Shown: positions 42,394 to 51,887 of the stretch, one piece after another | Layout: every line of letters begins with the position of its first letter | Numbering within the stretch: position 1 is the first letter of the stretch | Assembly: GCA_014381825.1 (NCBI GenBank) | Contig: JACNKX010000075.1 | Span: 85,672-149,671, forward strand | Direction of reading: 5' to 3' | Origin: Planctomycetota bacterium | GTDB lineage: Bacteria > Planctomycetota > Planctomycetia > Pirellulales > Pirellulaceae | Length of the DNA stretch: 64,000 bases | Position numbers and translations under genes: made by a program | Notes under the pieces: generated by a model | What the model saw: the letters and a program-made list of their open reading frames with translations, nothing else | Databases searched by the model: none | What the model was told of the DNA's origin: nothing

Positions 42394-43292
42394 GATTACA
42401 CCTTCGATTACTGATTTGCAATTTACTTTTGATGGCGAGTCTCGGGCAGGTCGCTAACGCTGAGACGTTGCTTCGCTGGAAGTTTACGGAAGGCGAGACG
42501 TTAGAAGTTACAGTCGATCAACACACAGTGACTGCGACGACAGGGGCTGGAAAGCCGACCGGCATTGATATCACAATGCAGTTGCGCATGGCCTGGACGA
42601 TCGGCGCGGTGGCCGAAGACGGCAGCGCTCGAATGACGCAACAGTTTGAGCGATTTGCGGTGACGATGAAATCAGGAACCGCGGAAGCAATCGAGTACGA
42701 TTCCGATTCAGAATCGAAGCCCAGCGGTTCGGCTGCCAACATCGCGGCGGCGGTGAGTCCCGTGATCGGAGCCGAGTTTGCGGTCACGATGACGAACCGT
42801 GGAGCAATCCGCGACGTAAAACTGTCGGATGCGGCCAGCGAAGCGTTCAACTCGGTCGAATCACCCGCGTTGAAACAGCTATTTTCGGCCGAAGGCATTT
42901 CGCGATTGCTGAGTCAGGCAGCTGTTGAGTTTCCGGAAGCGGAAGTTGCGACCAACAGCGAATGGGCGACCACGCTCGTGACTCCGTCCGCTCTCGGCAC
43001 GCTTAAGCAAGACAGAACCTACACACTTACAACGCCAGAAGACATTAATGGAAAGACGTTGGAGCGAATCAACCTCTCGGGCCGACTGGTGATCGAGGCG
43101 GGCGAACAAGCTCCCAGCAAGTCAACGCTCATCGATCAAGAACTCACTGGCACAATGCTCTTTGATGCAGAAGCAGGGCGATTGGTGAGCAGCCAGTCTA
43201 CGCAAAAGCTCACCACCGAACGACCCTTTCGCGAGTTCAGAATCAAGGTCCAGACGACGGCAGAAACGAAAACGTCGATCAAGTCTCGATAG
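42390..43292 (+). CDS. Exported DUF6263-like protein
   Basis: A 300-residue protein with a signal peptide (LLICNLLLMASLGQVANA). The body begins LLRWKFTEGETLEVTVDQ and has MQLRMAWTIGAVAEDGSARMTQQFERF and FAVTMTNRGAIRDVKL, features of the DUF6263 group, beta-rich and common in planctomycetes. The start overlaps the UPF0173 stop. The 3' end overlaps the convergent Rieske gene by 14 bp. Function unknown; probably periplasmic. Confidence 0.8.
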   Translation: MRLHLRLLICNLLLMASLGQVANAETLLRWKFTEGETLEVTVDQHTVTATTGAGKPTGIDITMQLRMAWTIGAVAEDGSARMTQQFERFAVTMKSGTAEAIEYDSDSESKPSGSAANIAAAVSPVIGAEFAVTMTNRGAIRDVKLSDAASEAFNSVESPALKQLFSAEGISRLLSQAAVEFPEAEVATNSEWATTLVTPSALGTLKQDRTYTLTTPEDINGKTLERINLSGRLVIEAGEQAPSKSTLIDQELTGTMLFDAEAGRLVSSQSTQKLTTERPFREFRIKVQTTAETKTSIKSR

Positions 43293-43632
43293 AATTCTCG
43301 CCATTCCCGTTCGGCGGTTCCTTGTCCGGTACGTTAACCCGAATCTCGTCGCCTTGCACGTGAACGTCAAAGCTGTCGATGCTGATCTTTGGGTTGTCGC
43401 ACCAAGTTCCGTCGCACGTCTTGAATCGCCAAGCGTGCCAGGGACAGCTCACGATCCCATCTTCGACATATCCCCCGGCCAGCGATGCTCCCATATGCGG
43501 GCAGAAATCGTCAATGGCCTGGTAATTGCCGTTCTCGAGAAAAACCGCGACCATGCGACCGTTGACCGCATAAGCGCGCCCCTCACCATCGGGGATGTCA
43601 CCGACTTTGGCAACGGTAAAGAACTCTGACAT
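43279..43632 (-). CDS. Rieske [2Fe-2S] ferredoxin-like protein
   Basis: A 117-residue soluble protein. Cluster ligands: C44/H46 in CPHMG and C63/H66 in CPWHAW, the classic CxH-x16-CxxH arrangement of NirD/BphF-type Rieske ferredoxins. It would carry single electrons for an oxygenase or reductase. The ATG at 43632 was chosen because family proteins start near FFTVAKVGDIPDG; the frame is open upstream to 43743. No partner oxygenase gene is adjacent. Confidence 0.92.
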   Translation of the reverse strand: MSEFFTVAKVGDIPDGEGRAYAVNGRMVAVFLENGNYQAIDDFCPHMGASLAGGYVEDGIVSCPWHAWRFKTCDGTWCDNPKISIDSFDVHVQGDEIRVNVPDKEPPNGNGENSIET

Positions 43633-43777
43633 CGAACATAATCCAAAGTTGAACGGCAATTCGCGGAACCTCAGCCACATTCTATCGACGCCGCCTGCCT
43701 TGCAAAACGGGGCCCAACCCGTACGGTAGGCAGCTTGAACCAATCCCGGCTACCTCGCGTATGAAGGATCGCGTCAC

Positions 43778-44134
43778 GTGACAGAAGCAGACAACGTCGG
43801 CCAGAGTAACAGCATCGACCCGAGTACACCGTCAGTCTCTTTGGACGACTTTCAACAGCTCATCCGCAAGATGTACTTTGAAAAGGACGAAGCTCGCGGC
43901 ATCGATGGAACGTTTATGTGGCTGATGGAGGAAGTTGGTGAACTTGCGGCTGCTCTTCGAAGCGGTAGCCACGAAGACAAAATGGAGGAGTTTGCGGACG
44001 TCCTCGCGTGGCTGACGACCATTGCCAACGTGGCCGAGATCGACCTGAGCGAAGCCGTTGCAAGGAAATACGGCGATGGCTGCCCAGGTTGTCATCGTTT
44101 CGTATGTGATTGCGATGATGCCGCAAAGCCCTAA
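43778..44134 (+). CDS. MazG-like nucleotide pyrophosphohydrolase
   Basis: A 118-residue all-alpha NTP pyrophosphatase. The MazG pattern is seen as MWLMEEVGELAAALRSG and KMEEFADVLAWLTTIAN, supplying the EExxE and ExxD Mg2+-binding acids. The C-terminus has a CPGCHRFVCDC tail, a small zinc-binding-like extension found in some short MazG proteins. It probably hydrolyses non-canonical NTPs. The start is a GTG at 43778. Single gene. Confidence 0.9.
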   Translation: MTEADNVGQSNSIDPSTPSVSLDDFQQLIRKMYFEKDEARGIDGTFMWLMEEVGELAAALRSGSHEDKMEEFADVLAWLTTIANVAEIDLSEAVARKYGDGCPGCHRFVCDCDDAAKP

Positions 44135-44252
44135 CTAGTGTCGCGGTACTATTTGCGCAAGCGATCACTCTGATTATCCTGAAGCGTATCCCGTTCAGAC
44201 ATCACTTCCTCGTTCCAAACCCTTCACCTGAATCAGCGTCTCTCCAACCCAA

Positions 44253-46445
44253 ATGCCGCAGCACAGTCGCCCCACCTTCCTACTGCTCGCGGCATTTTTC
44301 GCCGTTCTCGGCACGACCGTTTCGGTTGAGGCACAGGGTTCGTCGGTCGGTGACATTCGTGACGTGACGATTGGATTCAGCGGAGCTTACAAAGTCGGGT
44401 ATTGGACACCAGTTCGAGTAACGATCGCAGCCGGCTCTGAAGACCTGAATGGTCAACTCGCGCTAACCACCAAAGACGGCGATGGTGTCCCTGTCACCTT
44501 TCGTGACGCAGAACCAATCCACGTCGCCGCAAACGGAACGGGTTCGTTTACGTGCCACGTCAAATTCGGCCAACTCAACCGTGAACTTGCAGTTGAACTG
44601 CTCTCTGGTAAAGAGTCGACAATCCGTCGCGTTCTCGGAGGCAGCGAATTGTCTCAAGCGATGGTATCCGATCGCGACTGGATACTCACCATCGGTCCGG
44701 ATATTGGAGTGACGGAGGCAGCTCAATCGTCTCGGGTGACCGCCGTCGCGGATGCATCGACGCTGCCGACACGATGGTTTGCTTACGAGGCGGTCGACGC
44801 AATCGTCCTCTCAACAAGCGACGCTTCGGTCCTTTCGTCGATCGCCCCCGAGCAATTCGCGGCATTGCAGCAGTGGGTGGAGCTAGGCGGACGACTCGTC
44901 CTATGCGTCGGTGCAGCGGGCGAGGAAGTTATCGGAACGGGTAAGCCACTCGCCCAACTCGCACCTGGAACATTTTCACGTATACAAACCGTGCGAGGCC
45001 TGACCGCACTGGAGAGTTACGTCGCCAGTTCGCAATCGCTCGACGCCATTAAAGTCGACGGACACTCTCCGCCGCTGCAGATCTGTCTATTAGAAAATGT
45101 CTCGGGCAAGTTGTCGGTCTATGAACAGAGTTCGGAAGCCGTTCGACCGATCGTGATTCGCGCTCCAACGGGGCTCGGCCAAGTCGTCTTTATCGCGGTC
45201 GACCTCGATCAGGCACCGTTTTCAGACTGGGAAGATCGCCCGCGGTTGATCGAGAAGCTATTGCGAGGCGATTCTGATCAGAACCAAGAGCGTTCGGCGA
45301 CGACGGGCGCGACGGGACAACTAGTCCACCTCGGATACAACGACCTCGTCGGACAACTTCGAACTGCCGCAGAACAGTTCTCGGGTGTCGAGTTGATTCC
45401 ATTCTCGTTAGTTGCCGGACTGATCGTCGTCTACATCCTGCTAATTGGGCCGGCAGATTACTTCTTCCTCCGCGACGTCTTGCGCCGCATGAGTTGGACG
45501 TGGGTGACGTTTCCGAGCGTGGCGGTTGCATTTTGCTTGCTCGCCGTGGTGATTCACAACAGCTTTAAGGGGCAAGATCCCAAAGTCAATCAGATCGACC
45601 TCGTTGACATCGATCTAGAGCGATCCCTTGCTCGCGGGACGACTTGGACTCATCTTTATAGCCCAGCGTCTGCAAGCTATGACGTACAACTCGCATCGTC
45701 ATGGCTCGACACGAAATCAAACTCCGCAGGTTGCTTGCTGTCTTGGCAAGGCTTGCCGGGAACGGGTCTTGGAGGGCTCGAAGCAAAGTCGGCAACGCTG
45801 TTCCCTGCTCCTTATACGATTGCAAGTTCGGCAACTGACGGTCAGATTCGGAATACACCGATCGAGATCGACGGCACGAAAGCGTTCGTCGCTCGGTGGT
45901 GGAACGATGCGCCGCTCGAATACACGGCAGATCTACAGCTTGACGCGGGAGGGTTGCTTCGCGGTAACATCATGAATCCGCTTTCCGTCGAGTTGTACGA
46001 CTGCATGCTGCTGTACGACAACTGGGCATACAGGTTGGAGCGAAAGGGTAGCGTTCTTCAGCCGGGTGACACCACAGACATCCACCTTGAAAAACCGCTC
46101 AATTTCAACTGGCGCCTCACTCGCCGACGTGTTGTCGATATAAAAGACATTACAACGCCCTGGGAGCAGCGTGATATGGACGTCCCACGAATTCTGGAAA
46201 TGATGATGTTCCACAGAGTGGCCGGCGGAGACAAATACACACAGTTGCATCATCGCTACCAGAACTATCTGGACTTAAGTGAACACCTCGCAAACGGTCG
46301 AGCCATTCTGCTGGGACGAAGCCGGCAACCTGCGAGCGAGGTCGTTCTAAATGGACAAGCTACCGACGAGAGTTACGATCAGCGTTGGACCTTCTATCGT
46401 GTCGTGCTTCCAGTCGATGCGTCACGCGCAACTTCTTCGAGATAA
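44253..46445 (+). CDS. Large exported membrane protein encoded with an ABC ATPase
   Basis: A 730-residue protein. A signal-like N-terminus (FLLLAAFFAVLGTTVSVEA) precedes a beta-rich exterior with DVTIGFSGAYKVGYWTPVRVTI. A predicted GATase-like middle part contains the short motifs VDAIVLSTSD and WVELGGRLVLCVGA. Two membrane helices lie at about 390-440 (LIVVYILLIGPADYFFL, SVAVAFCLLAVVIH), with a beta-rich C-terminal part. The layout resembles GldG-like auxiliary components of planctomycete ABC systems, and its stop lies 3 bp before an ABC ATPase gene. It is likely the membrane partner of that ATPase, although it lacks a normal permease fold. Confidence 0.75.
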   Translation: MPQHSRPTFLLLAAFFAVLGTTVSVEAQGSSVGDIRDVTIGFSGAYKVGYWTPVRVTIAAGSEDLNGQLALTTKDGDGVPVTFRDAEPIHVAANGTGSFTCHVKFGQLNRELAVELLSGKESTIRRVLGGSELSQAMVSDRDWILTIGPDIGVTEAAQSSRVTAVADASTLPTRWFAYEAVDAIVLSTSDASVLSSIAPEQFAALQQWVELGGRLVLCVGAAGEEVIGTGKPLAQLAPGTFSRIQTVRGLTALESYVASSQSLDAIKVDGHSPPLQICLLENVSGKLSVYEQSSEAVRPIVIRAPTGLGQVVFIAVDLDQAPFSDWEDRPRLIEKLLRGDSDQNQERSATTGATGQLVHLGYNDLVGQLRTAAEQFSGVELIPFSLVAGLIVVYILLIGPADYFFLRDVLRRMSWTWVTFPSVAVAFCLLAVVIHNSFKGQDPKVNQIDLVDIDLERSLARGTTWTHLYSPASASYDVQLASSWLDTKSNSAGCLLSWQGLPGTGLGGLEAKSATLFPAPYTIASSATDGQIRNTPIEIDGTKAFVARWWNDAPLEYTADLQLDAGGLLRGNIMNPLSVELYDCMLLYDNWAYRLERKGSVLQPGDTTDIHLEKPLNFNWRLTRRRVVDIKDITTPWEQRDMDVPRILEMMMFHRVAGGDKYTQLHHRYQNYLDLSEHLANGRAILLGRSRQPASEVVLNGQATDESYDQRWTFYRVVLPVDASRATSSR

Positions 46446-46448
46446 GCC

Positions 46449-47393
46449 ATGCCAGAAATCGCGATCGAAGCCAAAGGGCTCACCAAAAAATACGGCGACA
46501 TGTTTGCCATTCGCGACATCGACCTTCAGCTAAACCAGGGCGATCTGTTCGGCTTTATCGGACCGAATGGAGCGGGTAAAACAACGACGATGCGAATCAT
46601 CGCAACACTACTAAACCCGACCTGGGGCGAAGCTTACGTCTGCGGGAACTCAATCTATACGAGCCCGAAAGAGATTCGCCGTTTGGTCGGATACATGCCT
46701 GACTTCTTTGGCGTGTACGACGACATGAAAGTGATCGAGTATTTGGAATTCTTCGCCGCCGCTTATCGCATCCGCGGCCCGGAACGCCGAAAGCGTTGCG
46801 ATGAAATGCTGGACATCGTCGATCTCGACTTTAAACGCGACGCGTTCGCGAACACACTTTCTCGAGGACAGACGCAACGCCTGGGATTGGCTCGCACTTT
46901 GCTTCACGATCCACAGGTCCTGCTGCTCGACGAACCGCTGAGCGGTCTCGACCCGCGTGCGCGGATCGAGATGCGAAACTTGCTCCGCCGCCTCGGTCAG
47001 ATGGGAAAGACCATTATTGTTTCCAGTCACATCCTTCCCGAACTGGCTGACATTTGCAACAAGATTGGCATCATTGATCGTGGCGTCATGAGCCACAATG
47101 CCAACGTCGCCGATGTGATGAAACAAGTACGTGAGCGAACGGTCTTGATCATTAAAATCAAAGGTCATCCAAACGCAGCAAGCACTCTGCTCGAGCAACA
47201 CGACATTGTCGAAGGTGTCGAGGTGAGAGAGGAGCAACTGAACGTTACGCTCCGACAGGGCATCGAAGACTACAGTGAACTTCCAGTGCTGCTGGTTGAG
47301 GCAGGTCACAGACTGACTCTATTCCGCGAGGAAGAAGTTAATCTGGAATCGGCATTTATGACGCTGACGAAAGGGACGGGAGCGAAGATCTAA
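46449..47393 (+). CDS. ABC transporter ATP-binding protein (CcmA/GldA-like)
   Basis: A 314-residue ATPase. Walker A GPNGAGKTTTMR (about 39-50), the Q-loop region GYMPDFFGVYDD, signature LSRGQTQRLGLAR, Walker B VLLLDEPLSGLD and the H-loop SSHILPELADIC. The C-terminal 80 residues are an extra domain. It belongs to the CcmA group that powers ABC-2 type exporters. It follows the 730-residue membrane protein by 3 bp, so the two form one operon. No ABC-2 permease is seen next to it. Confidence 0.93.
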   Translation: MPEIAIEAKGLTKKYGDMFAIRDIDLQLNQGDLFGFIGPNGAGKTTTMRIIATLLNPTWGEAYVCGNSIYTSPKEIRRLVGYMPDFFGVYDDMKVIEYLEFFAAAYRIRGPERRKRCDEMLDIVDLDFKRDAFANTLSRGQTQRLGLARTLLHDPQVLLLDEPLSGLDPRARIEMRNLLRRLGQMGKTIIVSSHILPELADICNKIGIIDRGVMSHNANVADVMKQVRERTVLIIKIKGHPNAASTLLEQHDIVEGVEVREEQLNVTLRQGIEDYSELPVLLVEAGHRLTLFREEEVNLESAFMTLTKGTGAKI

Positions 47394-47418
47394 CGCAGGC
47401 ACTCCTAATTCGGTTTGC

Positions 47419-48255
47419 TCAGCCCTTGAATCTCATTTCCGTGAACTCGCGCACCCGATCTCGAATCGCCGGCTCGACCGGCAATCGTTCCATGCTACTT
47501 GCTCCGTAGAATCCGACGATTCCTTCTGTGTTGTCCAAGATGAACTGAGCGTCGGAAGGCTCGGCGATCGGGCCACCGTGACACAGAACGAGAATCTCTG
47601 CGTTCACCTTCTTTGCGGCATCATGCATCGCCTGAACACGGCGTGCAGACTCTTCAAGCGTTAGCGCCGTCTCCGCGCCGATTGCCCCTTTCGTCGTCAA
47701 TCCCATGTGTGGAATCAAGATGTCGGCACCGGCTTCGGCCATCGCGGTCGCTTCATCCGGGTTGAAACAATATGGAGTCGTTAACAGCCCCATTTCGTGA
47801 GCTGTTTGGATCATGTCGACTTCCAACCCGTAGCCCATTCCCGTTTCTTCCAATCCTTGGCGAAAGCCACCGTCGATCAGTCCAACCGTGGGAAAGTTCT
47901 GTATGCCTGAGAAACCGGCCACATCAACGTCGCGAAGGAACAACTTCATCACTCGGAACGGATCCGTTCCACAGACGCCTGCCAGCACGGGTGTCTTTGT
48001 CGCGACTGGAATAACTTCGCGCCCCATTTCCATCACAATGGCGTTCGCGTCGCCGTAGGGCATCATCCCCGAAAGCGATCCACGACCGCCCATGCGGAAG
48101 CGTCCCGAGTTGTAGATCACCAGTAAATCGACCCCGCCAGCTTCCGACATCTTGGCGCTGATGCCAGTTCCCGCACCGCCACCAACAATCGGCTCGCCTG
48201 CCGCAACCTTTGCACGCAATCGAGCAAGAATGTCTTCGCGTTTGAACAATGCCAT
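47419..48255 (-). CDS. TIM-barrel PEP hydrolase-like protein (Tm-1 C-terminal domain family)
   Basis: A 278-residue TIM barrel. Motifs: [52 protein letters not shown], and [21 protein letters not shown]. It matches the family known as phosphoenolpyruvate hydrolase-like or TIM-barrel signal transduction proteins, fused to a UPF0261 domain in plant Tm-1. Its upstream neighbour here is that UPF0261 gene, so the fusion partner is present as a separate gene. GGGAG lies before the ATG. The reaction is not established. Confidence 0.85.
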   Translation of the reverse strand: MALFKREDILARLRAKVAAGEPIVGGGAGTGISAKMSEAGGVDLLVIYNSGRFRMGGRGSLSGMMPYGDANAIVMEMGREVIPVATKTPVLAGVCGTDPFRVMKLFLRDVDVAGFSGIQNFPTVGLIDGGFRQGLEETGMGYGLEVDMIQTAHEMGLLTTPYCFNPDEATAMAEAGADILIPHMGLTTKGAIGAETALTLEESARRVQAMHDAAKKVNAEILVLCHGGPIAEPSDAQFILDNTEGIVGFYGASSMERLPVEPAIRDRVREFTEMRFKG

Positions 48256-48390
48256 ATATGTCTCCCAAAGTAGCCATCACTCTCCGAGTGATGAGCCCGT
48301 TTAGATTAACTCTGCTTCGGATGTGGGCGCACGGTCCTAATTCGATCTCGTCTGAGTGGGACTCGTCACGGCGAGGCGTGACGGCAACGT

Positions 48391-49590
48391 TCATCGCATT
48401 AGCTGAATCAGTTTTTCCGCCGCTGCTTCGGCGAAAGCATTATCGTTGATGTGTTCGTTCAGTTCGACAAGCTCGACGCTTCCGTGACTTGAACGAATTG
48501 CGTCGAACAACGCCTTTCGTGCCGCGGGGTCGTCGAAAGATTCACCCTCACGATCGATAGCGGAAACGCCTTTGAGTGGCAACAGAATCGCGGCTGCTCC
48601 GGATGAAGCGGATACTTTATGTCCAATCTCTTGCCCGAGCATCGCGTTCTCTTCGGGCGTCGTTCGCATCAGTGTCACCGTTGCGTTGTGCTGGTGAAAC
48701 TTGCGCTCTTTGAATTCATCCGAAATGGTATCCGGAGCCCAGAAGTTGACCATATCGGTGGCTCCGACCGAGACGACCTGGGGAACTCCCGCCTCTGCAG
48801 CTGCCGTCAGGCGGCTCGGGCCCGCTGATAATACGCCGCCAACAAGGTCGTCAGCCAACTCCGTCGTGGTCATATCTAGTGCGCCCGCGATCAAGCCATC
48901 ACGAATCAACGACTCCATCGCCTTTCCGCCATTGCCCGTCGCGTGAAAGACCAAGACTTCGTAGCCCGCCTGCTCAAGCACTTCTCGCGCGCGCTGTACG
49001 CATGGTGTCGTCACTCCGAACATTGTTGCGGCGACCAGCGGCTTGTCTTCCGTCAATTTCGGAGCGCGATGCTTTACCATCCCGGCCATTGCAGCAGCAG
49101 CATTCGACAAAATCAGCCGGCTAATTCGATTGATCCCAGCAATGTCGACCACTGAGTTCAACATCAAGATGTCTTTGTCACCAACCCACCGGCGCACATC
49201 ACCCGATGCAAGAGTACTCACCATCAACTTCGGCACACCAATCGGCAACGCTCGCATCGCTGAGGTTCCGATCGTCGTTCCTGCCGACCCGCCAAGTGCG
49301 ATAACGCCGTCGACTTTTCCTTCGGCAAAGGCGGAGAGCACAATAGAGGTCGCTCCCTCGGCCGCCTGCGTTACGGCCACTCCGCGATCACCTTTCGCAA
49401 CCGCTTCTGCGAGTGAAGTTCCTGAAGCTGCGAAGATCGCTTCTCGGGAAACATCCGCGAGAAACGTCGGCTCGCCGATGCAGCCGGCGTCAAGGACGAC
49501 AACCGCGATGCCAAGCGTTACCAGACGGTCGCGAACCAATTCCGCCTCAGGACCCTTGGTGTCCAATGTTGCCAGTAGATAGACGCTCAT
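48391..49590 (-). CDS. Tm-1-like UPF0261 ATP-binding protein
   Basis: A 399-residue protein of the UPF0261/Tm-1-like family. Motifs: YLLATLDTKGPEAELVRDRL, VLDAGCIGEP, IALGGSAGTTIGTSAMRALP, MLNSVVDIAGINRI and VFHATGNGGKAMESLI. In tomato, the N-terminal half of Tm-1 is this domain and binds ATP and a viral protein. GGAG precedes the ATG. It lies between an HpaI-type aldolase gene and the TIM-barrel gene on the minus strand, giving a three-gene operon probably for a small carbon substrate. Confidence 0.88.
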   Translation of the reverse strand: MSVYLLATLDTKGPEAELVRDRLVTLGIAVVVLDAGCIGEPTFLADVSREAIFAASGTSLAEAVAKGDRGVAVTQAAEGATSIVLSAFAEGKVDGVIALGGSAGTTIGTSAMRALPIGVPKLMVSTLASGDVRRWVGDKDILMLNSVVDIAGINRISRLILSNAAAAMAGMVKHRAPKLTEDKPLVAATMFGVTTPCVQRAREVLEQAGYEVLVFHATGNGGKAMESLIRDGLIAGALDMTTTELADDLVGGVLSAGPSRLTAAAEAGVPQVVSVGATDMVNFWAPDTISDEFKERKFHQHNATVTLMRTTPEENAMLGQEIGHKVSASSGAAAILLPLKGVSAIDREGESFDDPAARKALFDAIRSSHGSVELVELNEHINDNAFAEAAAEKLIQLMR

Positions 49591-49635
49591 TAAGATTCTC
49601 CACCGCTGCCCGCCACAACACGCAAGTCATAAGAA

Positions 49636-50433
49636 CTAATAACGCGCGACATCCTTCGCGTCTTGCTCGGGGTACAGCGTCTTTAGGTATTCCTGCGCCT
49701 TGAACGTCATCATCCGGAGATCGCTACCAACGGCAAGAAACTGCATCCCTTGTTCGGCTCGCTGCACGGCCGATTCGGGGTCCATCGCGTGGATACCAGT
49801 TGGTGTGCCGACTTTTTTGCCGACCTCGATCACGCGCTGGATCGCCGCTTCGTGTTCTTCCGGTGTCGGGAACGTTCCGTCGGTGGCTCGCATCTGAAAC
49901 CGCAAATCATTTGGACCGATGAAGATCGCGTCGCAACCGGGCAAGCTGTAGATCTCTTCGGCATTCTCTACGCCCTGCGGGCTCTCCGTTTGCAATACCA
50001 CTAAGATTTCGTCGTTCGCTCGTTGATAGTATTCTCCGGCCTCGGCACCGAAGTTCATGGCGTGCATTCCGCCACCGACGCTTCGATTCCCTTCCGGAGG
50101 ATACTTGGCGGCGGCGATTGCGATCTTCGCTTGCTCAACCGTGTCGACCATCGGCACAACGATTCCCCACGCCCCGGCATCGAGAACTCGCTTGATATAG
50201 TGGTGCGTTCCCTCAGGAACACGAGCCAGCGGCACGCAGCCAGCGTCGGCAATCGCTCCGAATAGCGAAGTAGCTTGCGACCAATCGATCGCGGAATGCT
50301 CGATATCGAGCGTCATCCAGTCGAATCCAAGGCGGGCCAGTACGCGTGTGGCGTACAAATCACCGAGAGCGAGCCAAGTCCCAAAGGATGGTTCGCCGCG
50401 GCGGAGTTTCTTTTTGACGGGATTGGTTTTCAT
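49636..50433 (-). CDS. HpcH/HpaI-family aldolase
   Basis: A 265-residue class II aldolase. The N-terminal [35 protein letters not shown] and the metal/catalytic region [29 protein letters not shown] are typical of 2-keto-3-deoxy-acid aldolases. [17 protein letters not shown] is the barrel core. It cleaves 2-keto-3-deoxy acids to pyruvate and an aldehyde. First gene of the aldolase-Tm-1-TIM operon, which suggests the other two process an upstream or downstream metabolite. The exact sugar acid cannot be told. Confidence 0.9.
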   Translation of the reverse strand: MKTNPVKKKLRRGEPSFGTWLALGDLYATRVLARLGFDWMTLDIEHSAIDWSQATSLFGAIADAGCVPLARVPEGTHHYIKRVLDAGAWGIVVPMVDTVEQAKIAIAAAKYPPEGNRSVGGGMHAMNFGAEAGEYYQRANDEILVVLQTESPQGVENAEEIYSLPGCDAIFIGPNDLRFQMRATDGTFPTPEEHEAAIQRVIEVGKKVGTPTGIHAMDPESAVQRAEQGMQFLAVGSDLRMMTFKAQEYLKTLYPEQDAKDVARY

Positions 50434-50563
50434 GGCGTAACTCTCGCAGGTAACGGTTATGTGGATAGGATCATGTGACTCGAAGTGGCGGCTTGCAGTT
50501 TTCCAGACCCCGCGCGCACACGCAAGACCCCGCTCCGGCAGCGTGCCATACTTAAGGCAAGGT

Positions 50564-50569
50564 TATAAT
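50564..50569 (+). promoter_or_regulatory. Consensus -10 box (TATAAT) ahead of the secreted PCMT gene
   Basis: TATAAT 39 bp before the ATG at 50609, without a clear -35 box. The spacing suits a short leader. It lies in the gap divergent from the HpaI gene. Confidence 0.4.
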
Positions 50570-50608
50570 GAAGTCCAAGCTAATCAGGGGACGCAAAAGT
50601 AGATCGGA

Positions 50609-51841
50609 ATGACCAAATCAATGGCTAATCACCAAACAAGACTGACCGGCTGTCTGATCGTACTACTGACGCCCTTCGGTGCCCTGGCTCAGACTGAATC
50701 GCAATTCGAGACGGCCCGGTCGCGGATGGTTCAGGAAGTTGTCGCTGGAGCTGGCGTCAAAGACCCTCGAGTACTTCGTGCGATGCGCGAGACACGTCGG
50801 CATGCGTTCGTTGCCACGAATCTGCGGAAGCAAGCGTATTACGACATGGCGTTGCCAATTGGCTTTCAGCAGACTATCTCGTCGCCGTTCATTGTTGCCT
50901 ACATGACTGAATCGCTCGATCCGCAACCGACGGACAAGGTTCTGGAAATTGGCACGGGAAGCGGCTATCAAGCGGCAGTACTCAGCCCGCTCGTGAAGGA
51001 AGTTTATTCGATCGAAATTGTCGAAGGCCTGGGCCGTAAAGCCGAACGGACGCTGAAGCACCTGAAGTACAAAAACGTATTCACTCGAGTCGGCGATGGA
51101 TTCAAAGGATGGGCCGAGCATGCGCCGTTCGACAAGATCATCGTGACTTGTTCGCCCGAAGGACCACCGCAGCCGCTGATCGATCAACTTGCCGAGGGAG
51201 GATTGATGGTAATTCCGGCGGGCGAGCGATATCAGCAGACGCTCTACTTGATGCGAAAGAAGGACGGAAAGCTAGAGAAGGAAGCGTTACGTCCGACTCT
51301 GTTTGTCCCGATGACAGGCGCGGCCGAGGATCTGCGACGCGTTAAACCGGATCCCGCAAACCCGCATGCTGCCAATGGTAACTTTGAGGAACCGATCGGA
51401 GAGAATGGTTTTATCCCCGGTTGGTATTATCAACGGCGGACAGAGTTGATTACGGCTAGACTCGCGCCCGAAGGGAAAAACTTCGTAAACTTCAAGAACG
51501 AAGAAGCCGGGCTCTCGTCACACTTGCTTCAAGGCCTGCCGATCGACGGTCGGAGGGTTAACGAAATCGAGTTATCGGCAATGGTGAAGCATGAAAACCT
51601 CTTCGTGAACACTCGTGAGGGGGCAACACCGTCCGTCGGCATCACGTTCTACGACGAGAACCGTAATGATCTCGGTTACAACTGGATCGGCCCGTTTCGT
51701 GGCTCCTCCGATTGGAAACTTGTCAAGAAGCGATTTCGCGTCCCAGTACAAGCACGAGAGGCGCTCTTGCGTATCGGGCTATTTGGCGCGACCGGTGAAC
51801 TTTCTTTCGACGCCGTCACGCTCAAGCCGATTGCTAGATAA
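50609..51841 (+). CDS. Secreted protein-L-isoaspartate O-methyltransferase with C-terminal beta-sandwich
   Basis: A 410-residue protein. A signal peptide (LTGCLIVLLTPFGALA) is followed by the PCMT domain (about 28-240): AMRETRRHAFVATNLRKQAYYD, the active-site loop GFQQTISSPFIVAYMTESL, and SAM motif VLEIGTGSGYQAAVLSPL. Residues about 250-410 form an extra beta-rich domain (GNFEEPIGENGFIPGWYY ... LSFDAVTLKP), like a carbohydrate-binding jelly roll. PCMT repairs isoaspartate, normally in the cytoplasm, where SAM is available. Export is therefore odd unless the N-terminal stretch is retained as a membrane anchor. An internal ATG at 50624 is an alternative start. Confidence 0.85.
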   Translation: MTKSMANHQTRLTGCLIVLLTPFGALAQTESQFETARSRMVQEVVAGAGVKDPRVLRAMRETRRHAFVATNLRKQAYYDMALPIGFQQTISSPFIVAYMTESLDPQPTDKVLEIGTGSGYQAAVLSPLVKEVYSIEIVEGLGRKAERTLKHLKYKNVFTRVGDGFKGWAEHAPFDKIIVTCSPEGPPQPLIDQLAEGGLMVIPAGERYQQTLYLMRKKDGKLEKEALRPTLFVPMTGAAEDLRRVKPDPANPHAANGNFEEPIGENGFIPGWYYQRRTELITARLAPEGKNFVNFKNEEAGLSSHLLQGLPIDGRRVNEIELSAMVKHENLFVNTREGATPSVGITFYDENRNDLGYNWIGPFRGSSDWKLVKKRFRVPVQAREALLRIGLFGATGELSFDAVTLKPIAR

Positions 51842-51887
51842 GCAAGCATGTACCGGCGAGTGGGAATTCCCCCGAGATGGTTAAACG

